A stretch of 64,000 nt of DNA, from NCBI RefSeq assembly GCF_019969685.1, contig NZ_JAHXYZ010000001.1:1240001-1304000 (forward strand), read 5' to 3'. The translations under genes were made by a program, and so were the position numbers. This DNA comes from Microbacterium sp. EST19A (GTDB lineage: Bacteria > Actinomycetota > Actinomycetes > Actinomycetales > Microbacteriaceae). This document shows, in pieces, positions 39,900 to 49,309 of this stretch (its first letter is position 1; each line of letters opens with the position of its first letter). The notes under the pieces were generated by a model. That model made no database searches. It was not told where the DNA came from and saw only the letters and a program-made list of their open reading frames with translations.

Positions 39900-42106
39900 G
39901 TCTTGAGATCTGGCCAGGATCGGCATACCCGCTCGGAGCGACCTTCGACGGACAGGGAACCAACTTCGCCCTCTTCAGCGAGGGCGCCGAAAAGGTGGAG
40001 CTCTGCCTGTTCGACGACGAGGGCGGCGAGCAGCGGGTCGCGCTCACCGAGGTGGATGCCTTCGTCTGGCACGGGTACCTCCCCGTCGTACAGCCGGGGC
40101 AGCTGTACGGGTATCGCGTGCACGGTCCGTTCGACCCCGCCGAAGGCAAGCGCTTCAACCCGAACAAGCTGCTGCTCGACCCCTACGCCAAGGCGGTCTC
40201 CGGTCGCATCGAATGGGGACAGGCGCCGTTCGGCTACGACTTCGGCGACCCCGATTCCCGCAACGACGACGACTCCGCGGCATCCATGGTCAAGGGCGTC
40301 GTCATCAACCCGTTCTTCGAGTGGGCCGGCGACCGGCTGCCGAAGACGCCGTACGCGCAGACCGTGATCTACGAGGCGCACGTGAAGGGCTTGACCGAGC
40401 GGCACCCCGAGATCCCGGAAGAGCTGCGCGGCACCTACGCCGGCATCGCGCACCCCGCGATCATCGAGCACCTCGGCCGCCTCGGCGTGACGGCGCTCGA
40501 GCTGATGCCCGTGCACCAGTTCGTCGATGACTCCGTGCTCGAGGAGAAGGATCTCTCGAACTACTGGGGCTACAACACGCTCGGCTTCTTCGCTCCGCAC
40601 AACGACTACTCCTCGAGCGGTGAGCACGGGCAGCAGGTGCAGGAGTTCCGGGCCATGGTCCGGGCGCTGCACGCGGCCGGCATCGAGGTCATCCTCGACG
40701 TGGTCTACAACCACACGGCCGAGGGCAACCACATGGGGCCCACGATCTCCATGCGCGGCATCGACAACGAGGCGTACTACCGCCTCGAAGAGGACAAGCG
40801 CTACTACACGGACTACACCGGCACGGGCAACAGCCTGAACGCGGGAAGCCCGCACGCGCTGCAGCTGCTGATGGACTCGCTGCGCTACTGGGTGACCGAG
40901 ATGCACGTCGACGGCTTCCGCTTCGACCTCGCCTCGACCCTCGCCCGCGAGTTCTACGACGTGGACCGGCTGTCGACCTTCTTCGAGCTCGTGCAGCAGG
41001 ACCCGATCGTGTCGCAGGTGAAGCTCATCGCCGAGCCGTGGGACGTCGGGCCCGGCGGCTACCAGGTCGGCAACTTCCCGCCGCAGTGGACGGAGTGGAA
41101 CGGCAAGTACCGCGACACGGTCCGTGACTTCTGGCGCGGCGAGCCGCAGGCGCTCGGCGAGTTCGCCGCCCGCCTCACCGGATCGGCCGACCTGTACGAG
41201 CACTCAGGGCGTCGCCCGGTCGCCTCGATCAACTTCGTCACCGCGCATGACGGATTCACCCTGCGCGACCTCGTCTCCTACAACGAGAAGCACAACGAGG
41301 CGAACGGCGAGGACAACAACGACGGCGAATCGCACAACCGCTCCGACAACATGGGTGTGGAGGGGCCGACCGACGACGAGGCCGTGAACCGACGTCGCGC
41401 GCGTCAGCAGCGCAACTTCCTCGCCACCCTGCTGCTCTCGCAGGGTGTGCCGATGATCTCGCACGGCGATGAGCTGGGGCGCACCCAGGCCGGCAACAAC
41501 AACGGCTATGCGCAGGACAACGAGCTCACCTGGATCGACTGGGACGCGGCCGACCAGCCGCTGATCGAGTTCACGTCGGCCGTCGCGCGCCTGCGCCGTC
41601 GGCATCCGACCTTCCGCAGGAGCCGGTTCTTCGACGGCCGTCCGGTCGATGTCGACGATGAGCGCATCGCCGACGTCGTGTGGCTCCGCCCCGACGGCAG
41701 CCCGATGAAGCCGGCCGACTGGGACTCCGGTTTCGGACGACTGGTGGGCATGTTCCTCAACGGTCAGGGCATCCGCGAGAAGGACATCCGCGGGCGAGCG
41801 GTCACCGATGTGAACTTCATCGTGTACTTCAACAGCGGTGACGACCATGTCGACGTGGTGCTGCCGGATGCGCGGCACGGCGAGCACTGGCACGTCGCGG
41901 TCGACACGGCGGGCGAGCTGGCCGACGGCTCCGACCATGCGGCGGGCTCGCGGCTGACCATCGAGGCGAAGGCTCTGCTCGTGCTGCAGGAGGTCGACGG
42001 ACCGGAGCCCTCGACCGACGATTCGGTCGATGCGTCGCTCCGGATGCAGAACGACCAGGCCGACGGGGTGGCTCCGGCGCCGAGAGCAGAACAGGCGACC
42101 ACATGA
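39896..42106 (+). CDS. glgX: Glycogen debranching enzyme GlgX
   Basis: 736 residues, the normal length. An N-terminal CBM48-like domain (YPLGATFDGQGTNFALFSEG) is followed by a GH13 barrel: NHTAEGNHMGPTISMRGID, HVDGFRFDLASTLARE (Asp nucleophile), LIAEPWDVGPGGYQVG (acid/base Glu) and FVTAHDGFTLRDLVSYNEKH. GlgX cuts alpha-1,6 branches of phosphorylase-trimmed glycogen and releases maltooligosaccharides, the substrate of TreY. The start overlaps the small upstream gene (ATGA) and the end overlaps treY by 4 nt. Confidence 0.97.
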   Translation: MSLEIWPGSAYPLGATFDGQGTNFALFSEGAEKVELCLFDDEGGEQRVALTEVDAFVWHGYLPVVQPGQLYGYRVHGPFDPAEGKRFNPNKLLLDPYAKAVSGRIEWGQAPFGYDFGDPDSRNDDDSAASMVKGVVINPFFEWAGDRLPKTPYAQTVIYEAHVKGLTERHPEIPEELRGTYAGIAHPAIIEHLGRLGVTALELMPVHQFVDDSVLEEKDLSNYWGYNTLGFFAPHNDYSSSGEHGQQVQEFRAMVRALHAAGIEVILDVVYNHTAEGNHMGPTISMRGIDNEAYYRLEEDKRYYTDYTGTGNSLNAGSPHALQLLMDSLRYWVTEMHVDGFRFDLASTLAREFYDVDRLSTFFELVQQDPIVSQVKLIAEPWDVGPGGYQVGNFPPQWTEWNGKYRDTVRDFWRGEPQALGEFAARLTGSADLYEHSGRRPVASINFVTAHDGFTLRDLVSYNEKHNEANGEDNNDGESHNRSDNMGVEGPTDDEAVNRRRARQQRNFLATLLLSQGVPMISHGDELGRTQAGNNNGYAQDNELTWIDWDAADQPLIEFTSAVARLRRRHPTFRRSRFFDGRPVDVDDERIADVVWLRPDGSPMKPADWDSGFGRLVGMFLNGQGIREKDIRGRAVTDVNFIVYFNSGDDHVDVVLPDARHGEHWHVAVDTAGELADGSDHAAGSRLTIEAKALLVLQEVDGPEPSTDDSVDASLRMQNDQADGVAPAPRAEQATT

Positions 42107-44451
42107 CGCGGCGGCCCATCTCGACCTACCGACTCCAGATCAGCGAGAGCCTCCCCCTCGACGAGGCGGCGGGGCTCACCGGATACCTCGCCGACCTCGG
42201 CGCGGACTGGGCGTACCTCTCTCCGCTCCTCGCGGCCACGCCGGGCTCGAACCACGGCTACGACGTGATCGATCACTCGCGGGTCGACCCGACCCGTGGC
42301 GGGGAGGCGGGGCTCGAGCGCTTCGCCGCATCCGCACGAGACGCGGGTCTCGGCATCCTCGTCGACATCGTGCCCAATCACGTCGGCGTCGCGAAGCCGC
42401 GGCTGAACCCGTGGTGGTGGGACGTGCTGCGTCTCGGACGCGAATCGCGGCATGCGGTCGCGTTCGACATCGACTGGCCGGCCGGAGGCGGGAGGCTGCT
42501 CATCCCGATCCTGGGTTCGGCGCCCGACGAGGTGATCTCCCGGGACGAGATCGTGATCGACACCGAGCCCGCCGACGACGCGCCCGACGGCACGCTCTCG
42601 TACTTCGACCACGTGCTCCCGCTGGCTCCCGGGTCGGGCGAGCTCGCCGACGATCTGCCGGCACTGCTGGCCGCGCAGCACTACGAGCTGCGGTTCTGGG
42701 AGGACCAGAACACCGAACTCAACTACCGACGGTTCTTCGCGGTCGTCGAGCTGGCCGGCATCCGGGTCGAACTGCCCGACGTGTTCGCGGAGTCGCACCG
42801 CGAGATCGTCCGCTGGGTGCGCGACGGCCTCGCCGACGGCATCCGCGTGGATCACCCCGACGGCCTGGCCGACCCTGCCGGGTATCTGGAGCAGTTGGCG
42901 GATGCCACGGGCGGGGCGTACACGCTCGTCGAGAAGATCCTCGAACCGGGCGAGCCGCTGCCGTCGTGGTGGCGCACCGACGGCACCACGGGCTACGACG
43001 CCCTCGCCGAGATCGACCGGGTGCTCGTCGACCCCGACGGCGTCGAGGCGCTCGACCGCCTCGACGCGCGTCTCCGCGCGGAGACCGGGCTGCCCGAGGC
43101 GGCATCCTGGCCCGACCTCATCCACTCCACGAAGCGGATGATCGCCGACGAGCTGCTCGCGTCGGAGGTGCGGCGACTCGTCCGCACGCTGCCGCACGGA
43201 GTCGTGCACGCCGACGATGCCCTCGCCGAGCTGCTGACCTGCTTCCCCGTCTACCGCTCGTACCTGCCGGAGGGCATCGCCCACCTGCAGCACGCGTTCG
43301 CCGACGCCCGGCGTCGGCGCCCCGATCTCGCGACGGCGTTCGACGAGCTGGAGCCGCTGCTCGCGGATCCGGCGCTCGAGGTCGCGCAGCGCTTCCAGCA
43401 GACCAGCGGCGCGGTCATGGCGAAGGGCGTGGAGGACACCGCGTTCTACCGATACACCCGCCTCGGCACACTCACCGAGGTCGGTGCGGATCCGTCGATC
43501 GCAGCGCTGTCCGTGGACGGGTTCCACGAGGCCCAGGAGGTGCGGCTCGCCACCTGGCCGCATTCCATGACGACGCTGTCGACGCACGACACGAAGCGCT
43601 CGGAAGACGTGCGCGCACGACTGACCGTGCTCTCCGAGATCCCCGATCGCTGGAGCGAGGTGCTCGACGAGCTCCGCGCCGTCGCCACCACGGGGCACGG
43701 CCCCCTCGACGCGATGCTGTGGCAGGCCGCGGTCGGAGCCTGGCCGCTGTCGTCGGAGCGGTTGCTGGCCTACGCCACGAAGGCCGCCCGGGAAGCGTCG
43801 GAGGCGACTGCGTGGCAGCATCCGGATGCCGACTTCGAGGAAGGTCTCGCGGCCATCGCGCGGTCGATCGACGGCGATGCGCGCCCGATCCTCGACCGCT
43901 TCGTCGCCGAGATCGTGGAGCCCGGACGGTCCAACTCGCTGTCGGCGAAGCTGCTGCAGCTGACCGGACCCGGCGTGCCCGACGTCTACCAGGGCACGGA
44001 GCTGTGGGACCTGTCGCTCGTCGACCCCGACAACCGACGCCCGGTCGACTTCGCCGCGCGAGCGCGCCTGCTGACAGAGCTCGATGCCGATGTCGCCCGC
44101 GGCATCCTTCCTCCCGTCGACGACTCGGCGCGGGCGAAGCTGCTCGTGACGTCGCGCGCCCTGCGTCTTCGCCGCGACAATCCCGAGCTGTTCCGCGTAC
44201 ACCGCGCGGCGGTCGTCGAGGGCGAGGCCGCGGAGCACGCGGTCGCCGCCCACCGCGGAGGCGTGACGGTCGTGACGACACGCCTGCCCGTCGGGCTGGC
44301 GCGACGGGGCGGGTGGGGCGACACGGTCGTGATGCGCCCCGACGTGCCGGGAACCGACGTGCTCACGGGCCGGCGGATCGAGCCCGGCCCGGTACGTCTC
44401 GCGGAACTCCTGGAGACGTATCCGGTGGCGTTGATCGAGGACGCCCGATGA
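42103..44451 (+). CDS. treY: Maltooligosyl trehalose synthase
   Basis: 782 residues. TreY signatures: PISTYRLQISESLPLDEAAG, GSNHGYDVIDHSRVDPTRGG, DIVPNHVGVAKPRLNPWWWD, DGIRVDHPDGLADPAGYLEQ, TLVEKILEPGE, and LSTHDTKRSEDVRARL near the end. It converts the reducing-end alpha-1,4 bond of a maltooligosaccharide to alpha,alpha-1,1, giving maltooligosyl trehalose. Overlaps glgX by 4 nt. Its own stop overlaps an ATG that begins a short tandem start repeat before treZ. Confidence 0.97.
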   Translation: MTRRPISTYRLQISESLPLDEAAGLTGYLADLGADWAYLSPLLAATPGSNHGYDVIDHSRVDPTRGGEAGLERFAASARDAGLGILVDIVPNHVGVAKPRLNPWWWDVLRLGRESRHAVAFDIDWPAGGGRLLIPILGSAPDEVISRDEIVIDTEPADDAPDGTLSYFDHVLPLAPGSGELADDLPALLAAQHYELRFWEDQNTELNYRRFFAVVELAGIRVELPDVFAESHREIVRWVRDGLADGIRVDHPDGLADPAGYLEQLADATGGAYTLVEKILEPGEPLPSWWRTDGTTGYDALAEIDRVLVDPDGVEALDRLDARLRAETGLPEAASWPDLIHSTKRMIADELLASEVRRLVRTLPHGVVHADDALAELLTCFPVYRSYLPEGIAHLQHAFADARRRRPDLATAFDELEPLLADPALEVAQRFQQTSGAVMAKGVEDTAFYRYTRLGTLTEVGADPSIAALSVDGFHEAQEVRLATWPHSMTTLSTHDTKRSEDVRARLTVLSEIPDRWSEVLDELRAVATTGHGPLDAMLWQAAVGAWPLSSERLLAYATKAAREASEATAWQHPDADFEEGLAAIARSIDGDARPILDRFVAEIVEPGRSNSLSAKLLQLTGPGVPDVYQGTELWDLSLVDPDNRRPVDFAARARLLTELDADVARGILPPVDDSARAKLLVTSRALRLRRDNPELFRVHRAAVVEGEAAEHAVAAHRGGVTVVTTRLPVGLARRGGWGDTVVMRPDVPGTDVLTGRRIEPGPVRLAELLETYPVALIEDAR

Positions 44452-44480
44452 GCGGAGTCGCACGATGATCGGAGTCGCAC
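44447..44480 (+). repeat. Tandem 17-bp start-codon repeat between treY and treZ
   Basis: Two copies of GATGANCGGAGTCGCAC (44447-44463 and 44464-44480) differ at one base. A degenerate third copy begins at 44481 with the treZ GTG. Start codons fall at 44448, 44465 and 44482. The first two open six-codon frames, MSGVAR and MIGVAR, each ending in a TGA that overlaps the next start. Confidence 0.9.
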
Positions 44481-44481
44481 G

Positions 44482-46230
44482 GTGATCGAGGTCTGGGCGC
44501 CGCGCGCGCGGCGGATGCGGGTGCGGCGGCTCGACGAGCAGGGCGCGACCCTCGAGGAGCGGGAGTTGGATGCCGGCACCGCAGGGCGCTGGCACACCGA
44601 CATCGACCTCGCCGACGGCGACCGCTACGGCTTCCTGATCGACGACTCCGAGCAGCTGCGCCCCGACCCGCGTTCCCGACGGCAGCCCGACGGGGTGCAC
44701 GGGCCGTCTGCGGCGTTCGATGCGGAGGCCTTCACGTGGAGCGACGGATCGTGGACCGGTCGGCAGCTCGCGGGTGGACTGATCTACGAGCTGCACCTCG
44801 GCACGTTCACCCCCGAGGGCACTCTCGACGCGGCGATCAAACGCCTCGACCACCTCGTCGAGCTCGGCGTCGCGCACGTCGAGCTGCTGCCGGTCAACGC
44901 CTTCAACGGCGCGTGGAACTGGGGCTACGACGGCGTGCTCTGGTACGCCGTGCACGAGGGCTACGGCGGCCCGCACGCCTATCAGCGGTTCGTCGACGCG
45001 GCGCATGCGCACGGGTTCGCGGTGGTGCAGGACGTCGTCTACAACCACCTCGGCCCGAGCGGCAACTACCTGCCGGAGTTCGGTCCGTACCTGCGCGAGG
45101 GCAGCCGCAACACCTGGGGCGACTCGATCGATCTCGACGAGCCCGCCGTGCGCGCGTTCATCATCGAGAACGCGCTGATGTGGATGCGGGACTTCCATGT
45201 CGACGGGCTCCGGCTCGATGCCGTGCACGCCCTGCACGACGAGCAGCCCGTGCACATCCTGCGCGAGCTCTCGGAGCGGACGGATGCGCTCTCGGCGCAG
45301 CGCGGTCTCCCGCTCAGCCTCATCGCCGAGTCGGATCTGAACGATCCGACGCTGATCCTCCCGCGCGAGGCCGGGGGCTACGGACTCACCGCGCAGTGGT
45401 CCGACGACTGGCACCACGCCGTGCACGTCGCCCTCACCGGAGAGACGGTCGGGTACTACGCCGACTTCGCCGCGGAGGATGCCGTCGCCAAGGTCTCGGA
45501 GGGCGGCTTCTTCCACGACGGCACGTTCTCGTCGTTCCGCGATCGCCCGCACGGCTCGCCGATCCCGCCCGAGGTGCCGACCTGGCGCCTGGTGACGTTC
45601 GCGCAGGATCACGACCAGATCGGCAACCGGGCCGCGGGCGACCGGCTGTCGGCCTCCCTCTCGCCCGACCGCCTCGCCGTCGCCGCCGTGCTCACTCTGA
45701 CCGCACCCGGCACTCCCATGCTGTTCATGGGCGAGGAGTGGGGTGCATCGACCCCGTGGCAGTTCTTCACCGCGCACCCGGAGGCCGAGCTCGGACGCGC
45801 CGTCTCCGAGGGACGCAAGGCCGAGTTCGCGCGGATGGACTGGGACACCGACACCGTGCCCGATCCGCAGGACCCGGCGACGTTCGAGCGCTCGCACCTC
45901 GACTGGACCGAACTCGAGGATGCGACGCACGCGCGACTCCTCTCGCTCTACCGCGATCTCGCGGCGCTGCGGCGGGCCCGACCGGAGCTGACCGATCCCG
46001 ACTCGCTGCGCACACGCGTGAGCGTGCAGGAGACCGACGGATCGCCGGAGCACCGCGTCTACCGGATCGACCGCGGTGAGCTGTCGGTGCTCGTCAACCT
46101 GTCGGCGACGCCGGCGGAGTTCGCGGTCGGGGCGGATGCCGCAGTGCTGCTGTCGACCGCACCGGTGACGGCGGATGCCGGAACGCTGGTGCTGCCACCG
46201 GACTCGGCAGCGATCTCCGGCCGGGTCTAG
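44482..46230 (+). CDS. treZ: Maltooligosyltrehalose trehalohydrolase
   Basis: 582 residues. N-terminal beta domain ([18 protein letters not shown]), then a GH13 barrel: [72 protein letters not shown] (Asp nucleophile), [10 protein letters not shown] (Glu) and [16 protein letters not shown]. It releases free trehalose from the TreY product. The start is GTG at 44482, overlapping the TGA of the preceding six-codon frame (GTGA). Its stop overlaps the stop of the converging small membrane gene by 4 bp. The order glgX-treY-treZ makes trehalose from glycogen. Confidence 0.97.
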   Translation: MIEVWAPRARRMRVRRLDEQGATLEERELDAGTAGRWHTDIDLADGDRYGFLIDDSEQLRPDPRSRRQPDGVHGPSAAFDAEAFTWSDGSWTGRQLAGGLIYELHLGTFTPEGTLDAAIKRLDHLVELGVAHVELLPVNAFNGAWNWGYDGVLWYAVHEGYGGPHAYQRFVDAAHAHGFAVVQDVVYNHLGPSGNYLPEFGPYLREGSRNTWGDSIDLDEPAVRAFIIENALMWMRDFHVDGLRLDAVHALHDEQPVHILRELSERTDALSAQRGLPLSLIAESDLNDPTLILPREAGGYGLTAQWSDDWHHAVHVALTGETVGYYADFAAEDAVAKVSEGGFFHDGTFSSFRDRPHGSPIPPEVPTWRLVTFAQDHDQIGNRAAGDRLSASLSPDRLAVAAVLTLTAPGTPMLFMGEEWGASTPWQFFTAHPEAELGRAVSEGRKAEFARMDWDTDTVPDPQDPATFERSHLDWTELEDATHARLLSLYRDLAALRRARPELTDPDSLRTRVSVQETDGSPEHRVYRIDRGELSVLVNLSATPAEFAVGADAAVLLSTAPVTADAGTLVLPPDSAAISGRV

Positions 46231-46625
46231 CCCCAGAAGACGGGCAGGAACGACGCGACGAAGCCGAGCACGGCGGCGCCGAGCATGACGAACGAGATCG
46301 TCAGGCAGGCACGCTCGACGGGCGATCGCGCCTCGACGCGCATCCGCTCCGGGTCACGGTCCGAGACGTAGCCGATCGGCTCGGGGAGTTCGGCGAGGTG
46401 GCGGGCCTCCGACGACGTGAGCGATCGCGAGCAGGTGCGTCCGCCCGCCGACCACAGCGCCATCGGCCGGTCCTCGAGGTCGTCGAGCACGGCGATCGGA
46501 ATGCGGGTGTGCGGACCTTGCACGCTCCGGGTCAGCAGGCCGATCCCGAGCAGCGGGAGGCCGACGATGAGCCCGACCCAGGCGATGATCTCGCCCACCA
46601 CGCCGACGGCATCGATGATCTCCAC
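46227..46625 (-). CDS. Small membrane protein, unknown
   Basis: 132 residues. Two membrane helices, one at each end ([20 protein letters not shown] and [20 protein letters not shown]), around a soluble loop ([40 protein letters not shown]). No family recognised. GTG start at 46625 with GGGGAG upstream. Its stop overlaps the treZ stop by 4 bp. Confidence 0.7.
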   Translation of the reverse strand: MEIIDAVGVVGEIIAWVGLIVGLPLLGIGLLTRSVQGPHTRIPIAVLDDLEDRPMALWSAGGRTCSRSLTSSEARHLAELPEPIGYVSDRDPERMRVEARSPVERACLTISFVMLGAAVLGFVASFLPVFWG

Positions 46626-46769
46626 GGTCAGCTCCCCGACGGGGTCTGCGGCGAAGTGATCACGAAGCCGAGCCTACCCGCGGTGGACCGTCCGGACGCT
46701 CGGAGCACGGCTGCATGGGTTCCGTGTGGAGGCGTTCCGCTCTCTCCGAGGCGGGCATAGGACAGAGAC

Positions 46770-47339
46770 ATGACCCTCACGGACATCCTGCCCACGATGC
46801 GTTTGAGCATCCCCTCCCCCATCGCCGTCGACGCGTGGCCCGTCCACACGCACCCGACCGTCTCCGACGTGATCGTCGCCGGCGTCTCTCTGATCCGGCT
46901 CGCCGAGAACAGCGGCACCCCGGCCGTGCTCTCGGGGGATCTTCCCCGCCCGGGGCGGCCGCGCGAACGCGGACTCACCGGCGGGACGGACGTCACGGTG
47001 CTGGTGTTCCGGATCACGCTGCGCGTGGACACCCAGGAGGACAAGCGGATCGCGCTGACCGACTGCACGTTCGACGGCGTCACCGCACTGTGGGGCGAGT
47101 GCCGGCTCATCGGACGCGCCTCGTGCAGCCGGAGCACGCGCATCGAGCTCATCCCCGGTGATGTCGGTGACGCGTCGTGGCCGCACCCCGTCGCCCTGCT
47201 GCCGTCAGACCTGCGGGAAGGCGACCTCGTCGCCGTCCCCTGCGTCGGCGCGGCATCCCTCCATGACGTGCGCCCTCAGCTGCGGGGCGAAGGCGTGGCG
47301 GCATCCGTCGGCCGGAGCACGATGAGCCACGAGGAGTAG
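46770..47339 (+). CDS. Protein of unknown function
   Basis: 189 residues. No signal peptide or helix. The middle is beta-prone (SDVIVAGVSLIRLAENSGTP, DVTVLVFRITLRVDTQEDKR, IALTDCTFDGVTALWGECRL, STRIELIPGDVG). Start ATG at 46770 with GGACAGAG upstream. Its last 64 bp overlap the end of the converging methyltransferase gene; both frames look coding there, which is unusual for this otherwise tidy window. Confidence 0.6.
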   Translation: MTLTDILPTMRLSIPSPIAVDAWPVHTHPTVSDVIVAGVSLIRLAENSGTPAVLSGDLPRPGRPRERGLTGGTDVTVLVFRITLRVDTQEDKRIALTDCTFDGVTALWGECRLIGRASCSRSTRIELIPGDVGDASWPHPVALLPSDLREGDLVAVPCVGAASLHDVRPQLRGEGVAASVGRSTMSHEE

Positions 47340-48043
47340 TGCTCGACCACGCGCCCGCCCAGGTCGCGGGCGGCAGAAGCCGCCCGGTCGACCTCTTCGG
47401 CGGACCAGTTGCTGAAGGTGGCGAACAGCCGGCGCACCTGGTCGGCGTCGAGCTCGATGTCCCACCGGAACCGGGAGATGTCGGCGACCGTGAAGAGACC
47501 GGATGCCGTCAGCGATGCCGCGGTCGCCGCGGCATCCTCGGTGTCGGTGCCCGCGTCGTCGGGCGCCTGACGGTCGCGCACGATCCTGACCACCTGCTCG
47601 CGGAACGGCGTCACCGGAGCGGCGGTATCACCGAAGATGTTCCGCCAGACGAGCAGGTGCCCGTCGGCGGCGAGAGCCCGGTGCAGCTTCGGGAGGAGGA
47701 TCCCGAGGTCCATCCAGTGGATGGCGGTGGCGACGACGGCGAGGTCGAACGACTCCGGCGGGAGCTCCACGTCCTCGGCGCGGCTGATGAGCACGGTGGC
47801 CTCGGGATGCCGCATCCGGAGCTGTGCGGCGAGCCGAGGACCCGGTTCGACCGCGGTCACCGACAGCCCCGCCGCCAGGAGCGGACCCGTCGCCTGCCCC
47901 GTGCCGGCGCCCAGGTCGACGGCGCGGCGCCCCGGCTGCAGAACGCCGAGCTCGCGGATGGCATCCCACAGTGCGGGCGGGTAGGGCGGCCGAGCTGCCG
48001 CGTACTCGTCGGCCAGCCCTTCGAAATGCCGGGGGTCACGCAT
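47276..48043 (-). CDS. SAM-dependent methyltransferase (class I)
   Basis: 255 residues. Motif I in GRRAVDLGAGTGQATGPLLA, the ribose-binding acid in SVTAVEPGPRLAAQLR, then SFDLAVVATAIHWMDLGILL. The IHWMD after motif II fits the Methyltransf_11 type that acts on small molecules. The substrate is unknown. ATG at 48043 is supported by TAGGCT 6 nt upstream, the leaderless pattern. The 3' end overlaps the converging unknown gene by 64 bp. Confidence 0.9.
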   Translation of the reverse strand: MRDPRHFEGLADEYAAARPPYPPALWDAIRELGVLQPGRRAVDLGAGTGQATGPLLAAGLSVTAVEPGPRLAAQLRMRHPEATVLISRAEDVELPPESFDLAVVATAIHWMDLGILLPKLHRALAADGHLLVWRNIFGDTAAPVTPFREQVVRIVRDRQAPDDAGTDTEDAAATAASLTASGLFTVADISRFRWDIELDADQVRRLFATFSNWSAEEVDRAASAARDLGGRVVEHYSSWLIVLRPTDAATPSPRS

Positions 48044-48049
48044 GCCGAG

Positions 48050-48055
48050 AGCCTA
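48050..48055 (-). promoter_or_regulatory. -10 element of a leaderless promoter (methyltransferase)
   Basis: TAGGCT on the minus strand, 6 nt before the ATG at 48043. Confidence 0.5.
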
Positions 48056-48072
48056 GCCCCGGCATGCCCTGC

Positions 48073-48666
48073 TCAGACGGCGAGGACGCGGCCGTTGATC
48101 ATGCCTTCGACGGCGCGGACGTAGGCGGTGCCCACCTCGTCATCGGTCACCGGGCGGTGCCCCGGGAAGGCGGCGTGGTAGCCGGGCGAGTTCGCGAGGA
48201 CGTCGGGCGAGACCGCGTTGATGCGGATGCCGCGCGGCGCCTCGGCGGCGGCGGTGAGCACGAACGACTCGAGGGCGCCGTTCGCCATCGCGGCGGCCGC
48301 GCCGGTCGCGATCGGCTCGCGCGCCAGCACCCCGCTCGTCAGCGTGATCGAACCGCCGTCGCGCACATGCGGGAGCGCCTGGGAGAGGACGTCGATCTGC
48401 GCGAGCGTCTTCTTCATGAACGCGGCGAGATAGTCGTCGCGGGTGAGTTCGGTGAGCGCCTTGAAGCCGACGGAGCCGACCGCGACCACCACGGCGTCGA
48501 CGTCGTCGAGTCCGGCGAAGAGCTCGCGGACGGATGCCGGATCGGTGACGTCGACGGAGGGTTCGGAGTTCCGCGAGGCTCGGATGACCTCGTGACCACG
48601 GCTCTCGAGAGTGGTCGCGACCACGCCGCCGATGCTGCCTGTCGCGCCGATCACCAATGTGCGCAT
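48073..48666 (-). CDS. Short-chain dehydrogenase/reductase
   Basis: 197 residues, short for the family. N-terminal dinucleotide site RTLVIGATGSIGGVVATTLE, then DDVDAVVVAVGSVGFKALTE, GGSITLTSGVLAREPIATGA, NGALESFVLTAAAEAPRGIR and INAVSPDVLANSPGY. The catalytic Tyr-x-x-x-Lys is absent: the Tyr position reads as part of ATGAAAAMANGALES. This atypical-SDR trait suggests binding or regulatory use, or a divergent enzyme. ATG at 48666 is set by AAGGGGAA upstream and by the nucleotide motif. Confidence 0.87.
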   Translation of the reverse strand: MRTLVIGATGSIGGVVATTLESRGHEVIRASRNSEPSVDVTDPASVRELFAGLDDVDAVVVAVGSVGFKALTELTRDDYLAAFMKKTLAQIDVLSQALPHVRDGGSITLTSGVLAREPIATGAAAAMANGALESFVLTAAAEAPRGIRINAVSPDVLANSPGYHAAFPGHRPVTDDEVGTAYVRAVEGMINGRVLAV

Positions 48667-48746
48667 GTCCGGGTTCCCCTTCGTCTGAGTCTGCGCACGG
48701 CCGTGCACAGCGCCTCCAACGTACCTCCCGGGGATGTGCGCGCGGC

Positions 48747-49202
48747 TCAGACGACGCGTGCCGCCGTCTGACGCGTCGTCCGCATCGCGAGCGCGTAGGC
48801 CGGCACGGCCACGGCGACGACGACGAGGTGCATCAGCATCAGGGCGATCACGGCGGGCGTGGTCGTGCCCGGGATGAATCCGAAGACGAGGAGCAGCACG
48901 TCGGGCACGAACGAGAGCACTGTGAGCACCGGCACGAGAACCGAGAGCGTGCGACGCGGGTCACGGGCGCGCCGGTGCACGAGCACCCACCCGGCCCAGC
49001 CGGCGGCCACGCCCAGGGTCGTGAAGAGCGCGTAGGCCGGGAAGGTGAGCGGACCGTAGGTCGACGGCGCGCCCGCGGCGATCGCGACGGCCGCGACAGC
49101 CGCGTTCACGGCGACGGCGACGATCACGGCGGCGATGAGGATGACAGCGGTGCGGAGCCGCGGTCGCGAGGCGACCTGCTCGGCGGTGGGTGAGGCGGTC
49201 AT
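48747..49202 (-). CDS. DUF6069-like membrane protein
   Basis: 151 residues. Four membrane helices: TAVILIAAVIVAVAVNAAVA, LTFPAYALFTTLGVAAGWAG with WVLVHRR, LSVLVPVLTVLSFVPDVLLL and PAVIALMLMHLVVVAVAVPA. The order and the short charged loops match the actinobacterial DUF6069 family. Role unknown. It is divergent from a TetR regulator, which probably controls it. Confidence 0.82.
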   Translation of the reverse strand: MTASPTAEQVASRPRLRTAVILIAAVIVAVAVNAAVAAVAIAAGAPSTYGPLTFPAYALFTTLGVAAGWAGWVLVHRRARDPRRTLSVLVPVLTVLSFVPDVLLLVFGFIPGTTTPAVIALMLMHLVVVAVAVPAYALAMRTTRQTAARVV

Positions 49203-49295
49203 GGCGTGCTCCTTGGTCGGATGGTGCGGTCCGACGGAGATTACGGTTCCCGTCAGTCCCGTTATTCGGATACGGTACCAGGCGTTCCCGGAATG

Positions 49296-49301
49296 TACAA
49301 T
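49296..49301 (+). promoter_or_regulatory. -10 element before the TetR gene
   Basis: TACAAT, 8 nt before the ATG at 49310; transcription could start at or next to that codon. Confidence 0.5.
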
Positions 49302-49309
49302 GGGTGCTC

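Noticed and set aside
44448-44485. MSGVAR and MIGVAR as functional peptides
   Set aside because: They arise from repeat duplication of the start region; a coupling role is more likely than peptide function, so they are described under the repeat and not listed as genes.
41764-46053. A very long open frame (over 1400 codons) on the minus strand
   Set aside because: Antisense to glgX, treY and treZ, whose catalytic motifs are intact; same shadow composition.
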